Part shown: positions 1-10,589 of the stretch, piece after piece
Layout: each line of letters starts with the position of its first letter
How positions within the stretch are numbered: the first letter of the stretch is position 1
DNA from: Hypsibius dujardini
Lineage: Eukaryota > Tardigrada > Eutardigrada > Parachela > Hypsibiidae
DNA length: 27,208 bases
Direction: 5' to 3'
NCBI GenBank assembly: GCA_001579985.1
Contig: LRSR01004057.1
Coordinates: forward strand, 1-27,208
Translations under genes and position numbers: made by a program
The notes under the pieces: model-generated
What the model saw: only the letters and a program-made list of their open reading frames with translations
Told to the model about the DNA's origin: nothing
Databases searched by the model: none

Positions 1-145
1 AATCCTTATTAGGTACACTATATAGATAAGAGTCTACGATAGTTATGTTACGATAAATGTTTATAGAGATGTTTACGATCTTGTTGAGAGTCGATTTTTC
101 TGCATATCCTTAATTTAATAATTTATTTAATCCTTAATCACTCAC

Positions 146-483
146 CATATCGCCAAATTTGTTCATTCCAATCGTGTACTTTGCCAAACCGAGGCGGCGC
201 TTATCATTGTGCTTTTTAATGTACGCCACCGTGTCCTCCCAGATGGCACGTCGTTTGGCCTCCTCCTCAGAGGTCGCGTAGGTCTTGTCTGTTTGGAAAG
301 AAAAAGAACATGTACTACTTGTCATCAAGTGTAGAAACACATTTATTGGATTGTAGTTGTAGAATCATACTAACGGTGAAACTTTTTGAACTCCGCCCAG
401 TCATTATCCAAACTCGGGTTGCTTGCCTGAGTAAGTGAAATAGCGGAGCACACGAGGAGCGCTCCGACAAGAAGAACCTTCAT
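146..483 (-). CDS. Cathepsin-L-type cysteine protease, N-terminal exons (partial, runs off left edge)
   Basis: Two exons are visible: 483-375 and 288-146, with donors GTTAG and GTGAGT and acceptor AAACAG. They encode 84 residues. Residues 1-20 (MKVLLVGALLVCSAISLTQA) are a signal peptide. The rest is an I29 inhibitor prodomain: W29..F32KKFH, then KTY, an ERFNIN-like helix (EEEAKRRAIWEDTVAYIKKHN) and GMNKFGDM, the prodomain signature of cathepsin L proenzymes. The family product is a secreted or lysosomal papain-fold endopeptidase made as an inactive proenzyme. The mature domain with Cys, His and Asn would lie left of position 1. The start ATG begins the signal peptide, and a TATA-like sequence lies about 80 bp upstream. 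Family confidence is high; the exact member (L, K or S type) cannot be told. Confidence 0.85.
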
Positions 484-563
484 TTTCTTCGACTTTTCCG
501 CGAAATATTTCGCGGTCTAGACAATTATTACAATCGTGTTTTTTTTGTAGAGCTCACGCGTCA

Positions 564-570
564 TTTTATA
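564..570 (-). promoter_or_regulatory. TATA box of the left-edge cathepsin gene
   Basis: TATAAAA on the minus strand, about 81-87 bp upstream of the cathepsin ATG at 483. This spacing allows a start site near 535 and a short 5' leader. It is inferred from motif and spacing only. Confidence 0.4.
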
Positions 571-1138
571 CGAGTGCTTGATGGGTGAAAAATTGGGTAT
601 TGCGACGATCGGTTTTCTACGTGAGCGTGAGCTAACCGCAAACGACCTTAATCTGAAACGTCATAATTTGTATATGCACCGACACATGTCATGTGGCTAT
701 ATTATGAATGAACGAGTCAGCCACAATTGAACACTGCAATTTCGGTTTGAGTTTCGGTGTTCGCGCACTTTCATTCATGGTCGACGGACGGAAAAAAGTT
801 CTTACGCGTGAGATGTGTTAGATCGGCTTGAGCCTGTAAGCTCACACCTAGTGCAAGACAAGGAACGTTAATAAATTAGATGATCAACTCGCAAAAGCCG
901 CGACGTAAACTTTAATCCTAGACCGTTTTAGGTTTTCGGCTCATTTGTGACTCTACAAAGTCTACGTGACTTGCATGCCCCCTGATGTACCCTCAAAAGA
1001 ATCTTCGACGCTTCCTGCGGTGATTGGGCGTCGCGTTCGACCGAACAACTTAAATCAAGTCGACGACCGAGCGATTAGTTCACAATCGCCACATTATGTC
1101 AATGGGCAGTGAGCGAGAGCTAATAAATTGTCTTAAGA

Positions 1139-1180
1139 TATAAAACACGCAAAGAGAGCAGCAGACTAAAACTATATATA
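1139..1180 (+). promoter_or_regulatory. TATA-like elements upstream of the 1310 signal-peptide exon
   Basis: TATAAAA at 1139-1145 and TATATATA at 1173-1180 lie about 165 and 130 bp before the ATG at 1310. Either could position a start site for the short secreted-peptide candidate. The stretch 484-1138 between the two divergent starts shows no coding exon. Confidence 0.25.
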
Positions 1181-1309
1181 GCCAAGCAGTCCTGTAAAAA
1201 TTTTATTGTTGAAGTTTTTGAACGTTCAGTTTTTGTGGTACTTAACATAACCGAAAAGTATACGCATTGTTAAGAGATTGGACGATTCGCAATCCGTCAA
1301 GGTTTGCGC

Positions 1310-2063
1310 ATGGCTTCCCTCCAAGCGTTTGCATTACTTCTACTAACTGCAGGTAAGGTACAGGCAGACTAGAGATGGCAAAACTAAACTAAAAAAATTA
1401 GCGAATACGAAATTATGAATTTTGTTCATCAATCGTTTTTTAGTTCAATCGTCATTTCAAAAGATCTCCATTTTGTTTTTCTAAATTAGTTTAATATTAA
1501 AGATGATTATAAAAAATTGTTTCATCAGCGAATCTCCGGGAACGTTTTTTTATGAAATTTCAAATTTACGAACCCTACGGATAACTCTCAGACTGGATTC
1601 CAGGCTGAACACTGTAATAAGCCTGTAAAGAGGCTGAAATCAGACTGTTTATAATCTGGATGCGCCCAGCCTGTCTTTTCGTTGTAATGTAGCCTAGAAT
1701 ACAGGCTATATTTTCGAAACTCTTCCACCCCGTGCAAGACAGTTTGAAAGTTCCCAACTGACGCGGGAGGTTAGTTCCGTGTGCAGACCGCGTGGCTTCA
1801 TCTCCAAGTCTAACATACCGCTCACTATGTTGATTTCTTGTACGAAATGTTCAACCTCGCAGGCGTCGATTCGTTCGAAGTAACATCGAGATTTTCATAG
1901 ACCGCTTTTTGTGTTTTATCCTTTTCAAGCTCAACGAGGTTATAACCAGTTACTTTTGTACTATACATTTGCCCACCTGGCCCACATCAATGATGCTTTT
2001 ACATTGATTAACAATATCGGCATTTCTTTGCCCGAAGACCAAAGGACGGAACTACACATATAA
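1310..2063 (+). CDS. Possible small secreted peptide (two exons, about 58 aa)
   Basis: Exon 1 (1310-1352) encodes a start and hydrophobic run, MASLQAFALLLLTA, and ends at a strong donor (CAG|GTAAGG, phase 1). The first downstream acceptor with a good pyrimidine tract that keeps a frame open is ATCCTTTTCAAG|CT at 1928-1929. Exon 2 (1930-2063) then gives 44 residues, rich in Leu and Asn, ending LPEDQRTELHI and TAA. The joined product would be a signal peptide plus a short mature peptide without cysteines. I do not recognise it. The signal-peptide exon is the better-supported half; exon 2 could be wrong or incomplete. Confidence 0.3.
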
Positions 2064-3089
2064 CAATTTATTTCGTTGGTAAAGACAGGGACGTTTTTCT
2101 GGCGCTGTTTCAAAGTTTGGAAAACATTGGCAGATTCGAATTGTCCTGTCATTTTAACTGTAAAAATGTTAATTCCTAGAACGATATTAAATACAATCGT
2201 GTTAACATACTGTCACATTCCAAATTCAGTTTGTAGTAGATTGACATTAACCAAAACAATTTCGGCAGTCAGTGGGCGGAGCTACAGGCCAATAATGGAA
2301 AGTTTCGCTGGAATTTTCGGTCTTGTGTGAAAGATACGTGAAGCTCCGCCCCCTGATCGTCGAGAAATATTTGACTGATATCAATCGACTTTAAATTGAA
2401 TTTGAAATGAAACAGTGTCAGAAAAGACGGATTTAATGTAGTTCTAAACACGAACAGTTTTACAGTGTTAACCAAAGAAAATGGAATCTTCCAGTGCTTT
2501 CCCAAATATGAAATATTGCTAAATAAACTTTGTTTGACTTCAACAGTAGCATAAATCGTTATATTCATCAGAAAAGTAGGCAGGAATAAAGAAGAATTCC
2601 AAGTCATTATGAATAATGCCAGAAGTTTAACATGCCTACAGCCCGTTCTGGGTGCAATTGCAAACTGTCGTAGTCATCAGAGTTAAAAAATGTTAGTTTC
2701 ACTTATGGTTTTTATATTTTAACCGGTAAGCAAATTTACAGAATATAAAATTAAAAATTTCTGCACTAATTTACGATTTCTGCACTTCAAAGTATTTATC
2801 CCTTGACAAATAATCTGAAATGTGCTATTATGTCCCTGTAATGGAAGCTCCGCTGTCCGTTGGTGTCGCGAGCTTTAATTATTACCGTTTTGTGGTCACA
2901 ATAAATCGCAACGAACATTGCCCGTGCCCGGAAAAAGTTCAGTTTGATCCAGACATCAACGCTGCGCGCATCAAATCAAACTATACACGCGCATTTAGCT
3001 TTACTGACGAATTAATTTACACGTGAGGAAATCAACTGAGCCTGATATAAATCCGCGGCCGTGTTTTTCTCCTTCATTTAGTGAACTTA
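2064..3089. other. Intergenic, with one copy of a dispersed palindromic repeat
   Basis: No exon with convincing splice signals was found. At 2274-2283 and 2342-2351 the 10-bp arms GGGCGGAGCT and AGCTCCGCCC face each other. The outer right arm (to about 2410) matches other copies of the same family at 3525-3712, 5087-5190 and 12906-12975. A 68-codon open frame at 2820-3026 has no recognisable protein character. Confidence 0.5.
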
Positions 3090-4275
3090 TTAAATAGCCC
3101 ATAGCAGTGGGTACCAATTCCACAGAGCAATGCCACAAAGGTTGACGCCCCGCCTTATTTGAATGTAACCACCCCTGCAAAGACCAATTATGAGACGATC
3201 AGGAATTTCCCATTTCTGACTCGAGACGATTTTCCAAAAGTCCAAGACAAAATGTTAACCACTTTATTTGTTTAACTTAGTCCTATACCAATGGTGATTT
3301 ATAAAATTTATTTCATCGGCATGGCTCAAAAAAAGTAATTTTGTTTGCAATTTGTAAATTGACGATGCCTATTGTCAAAAATATTGAAATCAAAGCTCTT
3401 CAAAAATCGAAATTTGTACAATGAAAATTAGGGAAAATAAAATCTTCTAGTGTTTTCCGGGGCTCGATAACAATTTTGATTTTTGAAGGATTTTGATTTC
3501 AATATTTTTTACCACAGCCTTTTTTAAATTCAATTTGAAATTAATTGGCATCATCAGAATATTTTTTCAATGTTAGGGGGCGGAGCTATGATCCAGTATA
3601 AATTTCGAGAAGAAACGTTAGAGTGACATTCCAGAAATGACTCATAACCCCGCCCCCTTACATTCGAAAAAAGGTTCCGCTGATGCAAATCGGTTCCAAA
3701 TGAAATTTGAAAATGTATTATGTTACAAATTTCGAATCCAACTTTTCCAAAAAACGAAGTTTCGACAGTGAAAATCGGGAAAAATGAATTCTTCCAGTGT
3801 TTTCCGGACTTTTTATATTTCGCTTAAGAAAGTTTTCTGAGCCATGCTGTTGATAAAAATGTTTCAAATCATCACTAATATTGAACTGACTTAAAAACAT
3901 AAATTGAAGCCATTTTGCGTTTGACCTCTGAAAATCGTCTCTGCAGTGAGCAGCACGGCCTCACAACTTACTCGTCACCCCAATCTTGGCCGTAGCTGTT
4001 AATGAGATTCCAGTAATCAATGCCATATCCGACAATCAATACTGCATGGTTGACATCAGCCAACGTGTTGTTACACTTCATGTCGTCCAAGACCCCTGAC
4101 GTGAACTGTTTATAATCGGCGGTCGCATCGTTGATCAGAGCGGTAACCGGACCGATATTTGCGATCGCCTCTTGCAGCGCCAATTCCGATCCCGACTGTA
4201 CCATTACAGCTCCGGTTGTCCTCACCGTCAGCTGATCCCTCTTCGCCTTGCAGGCCGTTACCTTCGCTGGTGCAT
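3090..4275 (-). pseudogene. Cathepsin-L-like C-terminal half; N-terminal exons not found
   Basis: Two exons join in phase: 4275-3972 (acceptor GTCTAG, donor GTAAGT) and 3174-3090 (acceptor TTTGCAG, stop TAA). They encode 128 residues matching the second half of papain-family peptidases: SELALQEAIANIGPV, the catalytic His in VNHAVLIVGYG, the catalytic Asn in INSYGQDWG, then GGYIQIRRGVNLCGIALWN. The usual NSWG is NSYG here. No exon with the QGxCGSCWAF catalytic-Cys block was seen on the minus strand between 4276 and the GPCR. Either the upstream exons are far away or the gene is a truncated duplicate of the left-edge cathepsin. Frame and splice sites are intact, so decay is not proven. Confidence 0.65.
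3240..3910. repeat. Palindromic MITE-like element inside the cathepsin-like intron
   Basis: Left arm 3525-3588 (AATTCAATTTGAAA, AATTGGCATCATCAGAAT, GGGGGCGGAGCT) is the inverted counterpart of right arm 3648-3712 (CCGCCCCCTTA, GCTGATGCAAATCGGTTCC, AAATGAAATTTGAAA). Flanking stretches also share TCTTCYAGTGTTTTCCGG at about 3445 and 3790. No coding capacity is visible. It fills most of the intron between the two cathepsin-like exons. Element borders are approximate. Confidence 0.55.
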
Positions 4276-4490
4276 CTAGACATGACAACAACTAAGATTA
4301 GCCAACTGACTACTTTTTTGTTGACTGAAAAGTAGTTTGTAAAAATGTGTAGTTTTGTTTTGCCAGTGAGAAGAAGTACTTTGGTTTAAATTAGTCTAGG
4401 TTAGTTCACTATTTTCAGTTTTCGCAGATGAATCTTGAGTAAAACAACTGTCCATAGGGTGGGTAATTTCGATAAGCTGAAAAACTTAAC

Positions 4491-4800
4491 TAAAATTAGT
4501 TGGTAAATGTTTGAGTTCAGTTTTAGTTTAGTCAGTCTACTTCAGTTTTATTTTTTGCCAAAAGCTAAAAAACCTAAAAGACCTCAAACCCTAACTAAAA
4601 ATTAGTTGCTTAATGTTATTGTTTAGATTTAATTTAGTCAATCTACTTGAGTTTCATTTTTCGAAAAGCTAATAAACCTAGAAAACTTAAAAACTTTAGT
4701 AAAAATTAGTTGGTAAATGTTTCTGTTTAGTTTTAGTTTAGTCAGTCTACTTCAGTTTCATTTTTTGTTAAAGGCTCGTAAACCTAAACTGAAAGATTCG
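4491..4800. repeat. Degenerate tandem repeat, unit about 105 bp, three copies
   Basis: The marker AAATTAGTTG recurs near 4494, 4600 and 4704. Each time it is followed by TTTAGTTTAGTCAGTCTACTT-like sequence and a block resembling AAAGCTAAAAAACCTAAA. A weaker fourth unit may lie at 4840-4915. It is AT-rich and noncoding. Similar TTTAGTTTAGT motifs recur near 1385 and 26600-26660. Confidence 0.6.
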
Positions 4801-5086
4801 TTAGTGATAGTTTTAATTTGTTTCATTAAGTTTTTGTGAAACTAAAAAGTAAAACTGAAAATCAGTCACTAAATGTTGGAGCTTCAGTTTGTTAAGTTTA
4901 GTTTCGGTTTGTGGTAAATTAAAAAAGCTTAAGTCAATTAAACGTTTTAGTTTTAATCAGTGGCGGATGAACCGACTGGGCCATTATTTCACCCCTCCCC
5001 CCCCCCGCCGTCCAAAACGATCGCTGTGTATAAAGCCGGGCTCTACGATTACGCAATGTTTTCGCGGTTACATTGAGCTTTGGGGC

Positions 5087-5300
5087 CACAAATCAAATTT
5101 CAAGTTTGAACATGATTCTTAGTCAATTCGATGATTCTGAGTCGATTGGCATCAGCCGAATTTTAATCCGACGTCAGGGGCGGAGTTCTGACGGTTTGAT
5201 TGGTCAGTGTCAGTTAGCTGTCTACAAGTATACCCCCGGATACTTTTTTTATTTGTTTCCCGTAGATAGACTCAAAATGTTGCGGGAAAATCGGAAAACA
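5087..5300. repeat. Copy of the GGGGCGGAG dispersed repeat family
   Basis: Shares AAATCAAATTTCAAGTTTGAA, CGATTGGCATCAGCCGAAT and CAGGGGCGGAGTT with the arms at 2342-2410, 3525-3588, 3648-3712 and 12906-12975. It appears to be a single arm; no inverted partner was clear. No genes are visible between 4276 and 5360 on either strand. Confidence 0.5.
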
Positions 5301-5359
5301 AGATGAGAGCTCAGACAGACAAAAACTTGGCGAGATACGAACGCGCAAAGTCGCCGTCT

Positions 5360-5955
5360 AAGCGATCAATCAAGCCAATATCAGCCAGATACATTGATTT
5401 CTTTGTAGAATCTGCGACTGATTTAATGATTAATGGCAGCTAATTTACACCAATCAATCAATCAAGCACCAGGTTTGACTGAGAAGTTGAGTGTGAATTT
5501 TAAAAGAAAGAATTAAACACCTACCTATGAAGAAAACTGAGATTTTTTGTGGATTTTGAATGTATTTTGAATGGCGCCACTGGCGATGGGTTTTGAATTG
5601 CACCATTGATTGAGATTCCCATGAGTGATGGAGCGCCGAGCGTGGGTGAGCGAGCGAGCCCTCGCTCGGTGACTCATCACTCATGGGTTTAAGGCCATAA
5701 GAGAATGACATCACTGATACGCAATGTATCATACTAAAAGAATACGGCCTTTCAATTCAATTGCGTCAGTCAAACTGTTTCTCTATTGGTTGGTGTTTAG
5801 TCTCTTTTTTAGATAATAAAAAATAAAACTTCTCAATTAAAACTGGTGTTTGATTGAGTAGTTGGTGTAATGTTAGTTGCCAGTAATATAGAAATCAATC
5901 GTTTGTTCAGCAGTCAAATCAATGTATCTGGCTGATAGGAGCTTAAATGATTCAT
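5360..5955. mobile_element. Foldback / MITE-like element with 22-bp perfect arm core
   Basis: TATCAGCCAGATACATTGAT(TT) at 5379-5400 is exactly reverse-complemented at 5916-5937. Similarity continues inward for roughly 150 bp on each side at lower identity, for example CAATCAATCAAGCACCAG against CTGGTGTTTGATTGAG, and ATTAAACACCTACC against GGTTGGTGTTTAG. The centre is a second palindrome: CCCATGAGTGATG at 5618-5630 pairs with 5675-5687, and CGAGCGAG (5651-5658) with CTCGCTCG (5661-5668) across a 2-nt loop. The whole could fold into one long hairpin. There is no transposase, so it would be non-autonomous. Target duplication is not clear. Confidence 0.7.
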
Positions 5956-6882
5956 TGGGACAATACTTTGCGTGCTCGGATCTCGCTGATGTTTTGTCTG
6001 TTCGACCTCTCGTTGTGCTTTTTAGCTTTCCGTAGCATTACCAGTCGATTGACGTCGAAAAAGGTGCCGCTTTGACACGGTCTGGATGGTACTTGCCGCT
6101 TGATTGGGAAAGCGATCGTGTTGGGTGCTGAAGACCGGGCTCTAATGGACCTCATCAACTCTTTTGTTGAGTCTACATTTCAGCTTCGACAGTGCTTCCT
6201 TTTCCGCCGAGCAGCAACCGAAACCGGAATATTACTCTGCGCGGGCGAAGATGACCACGTCACATGTCGAAATGAATCGATTGTGATGGATGACCAGGGT
6301 GTGGTCTTAAGGATTGCACACATTATCGGCGTGCTCTCGGAAGACTTGGGCAAAGTCGTAGCAACTTTTGTATTGGTCGTCAAATGGTGCAAAAGACTGT
6401 TGCGGACATGCCAAAAGTTGGTACGCGGTCGGTTTTGGTGCCCCATATTTTTTGTCGTATCATCTTCCGATACGTATATAGTTCGAAAGACTGCTTCTAT
6501 TCATAGACAATTAGGCGTCTTGTTCTGCGATGAAACGCATGGGAATGTCCTGGTCAGTCCCCCATCTAACAGGTTCCGTCCAACTTGATTTATATGGTTT
6601 GTCGCTTTTAATCTTCTTGTTTGATTCTTGTCGTTTTAAACGAAGTGGGAAAATCTATTTCAAATATAAAATGTACCCGTTGGGTATAATTGCCCTCTGC
6701 CGGAAGGCATTTTTCTCCCGGAAGGCATTGCGTGGATAAATTTGCACTTGCGGATGCACCGGAAGTAGTTGTCTTACCCAGGAAGAGTAAAATTTGCCCT
6801 CAAGCAGCAAGATTTTACACCTCGATTTGTACGTCGAGTAGAACGGGAGGGCATCGGTCAGATTATCATTGGGGCGTGATCG
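5956..6882. other. Region without a supported gene
   Basis: A 162-codon frame without ATG at its start (6100-6588, +) and overlapping minus-strand frames are present. None has a recognisable motif or consistent splice context. A short direct repeat CCGGAAGGCATT occurs at about 6700 and 6718. It may be a transposon fragment, but I cannot name a family. Confidence 0.3.
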
Positions 6883-7162
6883 GTCAGCATCAGAGATGGG
6901 CCGCTTTGGAAAAACGCTGACCGCGCCGCTGCCGCTACGCTGGGAAGAAGTGCCGCACGCTGAGTTGCTCAGCCAGACTTTACCGCTCCGCTAAGTCCAA
7001 AAATACATAAATTCGCTGTACTTCCCCCTTTGAATTTATTTCACGTTCGCGGCCATTTTTTTTCGCTACGCTGACGAACCTAACCGCTGCCGCTAAAACC
7101 GCTAAACAGGCGGCATTAGAAAACCTCGACCACTCAAAAAGCGGCCCATCTGTGATCAGCAT
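6883..7162. mobile_element. Non-autonomous hAT-like MITE with 8-bp target duplication
   Basis: The element spans 6891-7154 (264 bp). Its left end CAGAGATGGGCCGCTTT is mirrored by the right end AAAGCGGCCCATCTGTG, 16 of 17 positions. The flanks are GTCAGCAT (6883-6890) and ATCAGCAT (7155-7162), an 8-bp target-site duplication with one mismatch. An 8-bp TSD with CAGNGNTGGGC-like ends is typical of hAT superfamily elements. Subterminal CCGCTACGCTG, CCGCTCCGCT and TTCGCTACGCTG motifs resemble hAT subterminal repeats. There is no transposase coding. Confidence 0.75.
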
Positions 7163-7674
7163 TTCTGTTCGATTACGTGATTTGATAAGAATTAATTATC
7201 CAGTAATCCTAAGAAATCGGATGGACTTTCCAGTGTTATGTGTTATACTGTGGTATACGGCATATGCGCCACATGTATGTGTTTTATCCAAATGCTCCGT
7301 TTCCCGCCGTGATCACCTCTGTTCGATTAATTTTAATCTTTATATCCAGAGACTACCTTGGTCCTTTACTATTCTTAACGCGCTGCAGCGACGTGGAACG
7401 GGGCGTGTGAATTGGTAGGAAATAATCATCCAGCAATCCTGTAAAAGCGGATCAAATCGGTTCTTCGGCTGTCCACACACCCCGCCCCCCCCCCATCCCG
7501 TCTGTCAACATCCCCGTTAAACCAGCTATTCATGCGTCCAGATTGTGCGAGGAGATAAAAGAGATTTGAACTATATGACTTCTGAGTGTAAATATCAAAT
7601 ATAAAATATCAGGCTTGAAAATTGTTTAGTAAATCCTCGTTCATCAACGTGTGACCTGCTCCAGCAAGATAGAC
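7163..7674. other. GPCR upstream region
   Basis: No coding exon was recognised. A C-rich run lies near 7480-7495. The GPCR promoter is expected here, but no clear TATA could be assigned. Confidence 0.3.
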
Positions 7675-9051
7675 ATGACCAACCAAACGAATACGACCGT
7701 CACCACAGCCAACCTTACCGAATTCGGCCGCGCTCTTGCTGTTCACAAATCCTACAAAACTTCCATTACAATATGGATTGCGTTCGAACTGACCGTCATC
7801 TTCGCGGGAGCCCTCCTCAACGCGGTGACACTTGCCGTAACTGTCACCCATCCTCCGCTTCGTAGAGCTTCAAGCTGTGCTCTCCTATGTCACTGTATAT
7901 CAATCGACCTTTTCATGACCCTCTGCACCCAACCAGGTAGTGTTCTGATATACCATTGAGTAACTATTATCACTATCATTAGTAGTTCATTATATCTTAA
8001 TTGTCATCTTCCATTAGCTACTTTCTTTGTTATTCCATTAACCTTTGGTCACCTTGTTTCTCTCTCGTCTCTTGTCTTCTGTACTATATAATCTGATGAT
8101 GTGGTGTATGTGTTGACAGTCCATACAGTCCATAATAATATTCTTTCTTTTGTGGTACGCTATACAGGTAGTGTTCTGATATCTTATATCGGGCCTGACG
8201 CGACAACCCCTTGGCACTTCTGCCAGATCTGGGGTGGCGTTGCCTTCGGCGCCTATTACCTCAACATCTGGGCTCACTGTCTGTTGGCCGTGAACCGATT
8301 CATTGCCTTTGTCTTTCCCCATCACTACAAATACACCGTGACTAAGCCCGTTCTGATTGGTTCAGTTACGGTTCCATGGTTGATGGCCGGGATTCTGGAA
8401 ATATTCCCGGTTGCCGGGATCAATATGACATATGAACCGGGAACATCCTGGCCGAGTGGTTGTCATTCGGCAGAATTGTCTGTAAAGACTTCCCGGGTGT
8501 TGAATATAATGGGCATTTACTTACCGTGTGTCATCATCGGGGTCTGTTATAGCGTGATTATTGTCAAAGCCAAAATTGCGGCCACGAGAAGAAATCATGT
8601 CGTTCAACCGGCGGAGGTGGAGGTGCTTCACCATGGTGGCTTAGTCTTGATGAAGCGCTACCAAATGTCAAAGATTTTGTTCCTATGTTTTTTGTGGTTC
8701 TGTGTGGCGAATTTCCCGCAACCGATAGCGGGCGGGTATCTGCCGGTGAGAATCTCCGGGGATCCGTTGTTTGGCCTGTCGATGAAGGGTCTTCAAAGTG
8801 TGTCATGCGCAATCAACCCTGTAAGTTGGAAATGTGTACAGAATTGAATTGTGTACAAAATTGTGTACAGAATTGAATTGTGGTGTATTTGAAACCATAA
8901 GTTTACGCATCTAACGATTGGGTTTGCTTCTTTACAGATTTTCTTTCTTTTGATTTCGAAAGACTACATTCAGGGCAGGATTTCTTTGCTGATGCAACTT
9001 CTGTTGGACACGCCCAACAAGTCCCCATATCCAATCATGATAGTTCTTTAA
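7675..9051 (+). CDS. Class A (rhodopsin-like) orphan GPCR, 342 aa
   Basis: Three exons: 7675-7936, 8168-8820 and 8938-9051. The N-terminus carries N-glycosylation sites (NQT, NTT, NLT). TM1 has GALLN (N49), TM2 ISIDLF (D78), and TM3 starts after W103-HF-C106. The end of TM3 reads LLAVNRF, so the usual DRY is NRF (130-132). TM4 contains W, followed by an ECL2 Cys (SGCHS). TM5 has LPCVIIGVCYSVI, TM6 FLWFCVANFPQP, and TM7 SCAINPIFFLL (NPxxF at 304). The C-tail is about 34 residues. It is a plasma-membrane receptor; ligand and G protein cannot be inferred. The start is the ATG at 7675; the same frame opens upstream only without ATG. An AATAAA lies at 9243-9248. Intron 1 is bounded by an 18-bp direct repeat. 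The gene appears intact. Confidence 0.85.
7934..8182 (+). repeat. 18-bp direct repeat bounding GPCR intron 1
   Basis: CAGGTAGTGTTCTGATAT occurs at 7934-7951 and 8165-8182 with no mismatch. The donor GT (7937) lies in the first copy and the acceptor AG (8166-8167) in the second, so the 231-nt intron starts and ends at equivalent points of the duplicated exon sequence. The 213 bp between the copies have no coding or terminal-repeat character. Confidence 0.85.
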
Positions 9052-10044
9052 CTCACGAGTATCATACTAGTTTGTAACTCTGTCCACTCTATTAACCCTA
9101 TTCTGATGTATGTGCCATTTACCTTCATTTCTATAGTTAAAACTTTACTATATAATAATGTGTTTTATTATTTCTACAGTCAGTTCTACTTCCTCTTTCC
9201 TTTCTTTCAGTTTATTTCTCTAACGGTCTTTACTATCAGTCTAATAAACTTGTTAACTATCCAACTGACGGTTGGTAGACCTAACACTTCGAACGCATTT
9301 TCAGCAAAGGCTGCGGTGGCAGTACCGTTAATTGGTCTGATTTTGATGCCGTGGAATAGTTTCCAATACCTTTTATTCTTGTGTACCCAATAGTACTTTT
9401 TCCGGCAAGCTTTTTTTCGGCGCAAGGCAAATAAATTCTCGTGATACTTGGAAAAAATGTTGACTCCTGCCTCTTTGTCATAAAGAACGGCTCAAATCGA
9501 CGTTGGTTGGAAACGTTATGATCTTTTTATATTCGCCTTTCATGGCCAGAAATTGGTTCATTTTGAAGATCCTTTGAAGGCTAGTTTCTGTGCCTACATC
9601 TTCCGGTTGATGAAGCGTACGAAACTCCAAAAACTTACGAAAAATACCCTAACAGCTTTCAATTACATGTTAGACCAAAATTAAGACTGACTTGATTGAT
9701 GCGTCGTCCCCTGCAGCACTGGTACAGTGTACAGTGAGTATCAATCGTATTCGTATATGTACCGCAGTACCGGTGCTGTGCATTAGATCCAATGACGAGA
9801 CATGAACAACACAGACAGCAATGACGAGGCAGTTGAACACTGGATTCTGTTCGTCATCTTCACGCATTCTTTGAAACTTCTCAGCTGGAGTCAACTTATT
9901 TCACTTGGCGGTTGACGTAAGCTATCCGTTCAGTTTTTGAATCAATGCGTTTTTACTGCCTCTTGCCTTGTTGAAACAGTCGTCCCGTGTAGCTCTAGTC
10001 GTCCTTAGACAGCCTAAAGAGAGTTTTTTTGCTCTTCAATCGCG
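9052..10044. other. Intergenic between GPCR and AKR
   Basis: It holds the putative GPCR poly(A) signal (9243-9248) and a T-rich open frame (9106-9393) without homology. At 9818-9905 lies a sequence, with CTTCTCAGCTGGAGTCAAC, that recurs in diverged form at 11812-11893. This is probably the 5' flank of the AKR gene. Confidence 0.4.
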
Positions 10045-10542
10045 ATGTCTGGAACAGACGGAGTGCGTGTGCCCAGTGTGAAACTGAACAGCGGTGGGAG
10101 TATTCCCGTGTTGGGCTTGGGCACGTCGAGAGGGACCCGTGAAGCGGTGGAGTATGCCATTGACATCGGTTATCGCCACTTTGATTCGGCCTACGCTTGT
10201 CGAACCGAAGCAGAAGTTGAAGCGGCGATTGAAAAGAAGATACAACAGGGCGTGGTCAAACGAGAAGATCTCTTTGTCACAACCAAGGTTGGTGCCTGCG
10301 TGATGGTTTCTCGTGGCCAAATGAGTTTTTAACACAAAAACCGAATCAGTCTAAATATTCTTTGCTCTGCCTTCGGAAAGTCTGCTTTCTTTTCAGTTGT
10401 TTAACACTTTTCACCGACCGGAATTAGTTTTGCGGGCAATCCAAATGTCCCTCGCTGCATTGAAACTGGGATATGTCGATCTCTAATTAATGAACAAGTA
10501 AGAATGCCTCTTCAAAAATTCATCATTTGTTTACTAGTACAT

Positions 10543-10589
10543 TGTATAGTGTATAGTGTATAGTGTATAGTGTATAGTGTATAGTGTAT
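10543..10589. repeat. 7-bp tandem repeat (TGTATAG)n in AKR intron
   Basis: Between six and seven perfect tandem copies of TGTATAG lie in the intron before the 23-nt microexon. Confidence 0.85.

Noticed and set aside
6100-6588. 162-codon plus-strand frame
   Set aside because: No ATG at its start, no motif, overlapping minus-strand frames of similar length; chance or transposon debris.
9106-9393. 95-codon hydrophobic frame after the GPCR
   Set aside because: T-rich DNA gives false Phe/Leu runs; the GPCR already ends with a normal C-tail at 9051.
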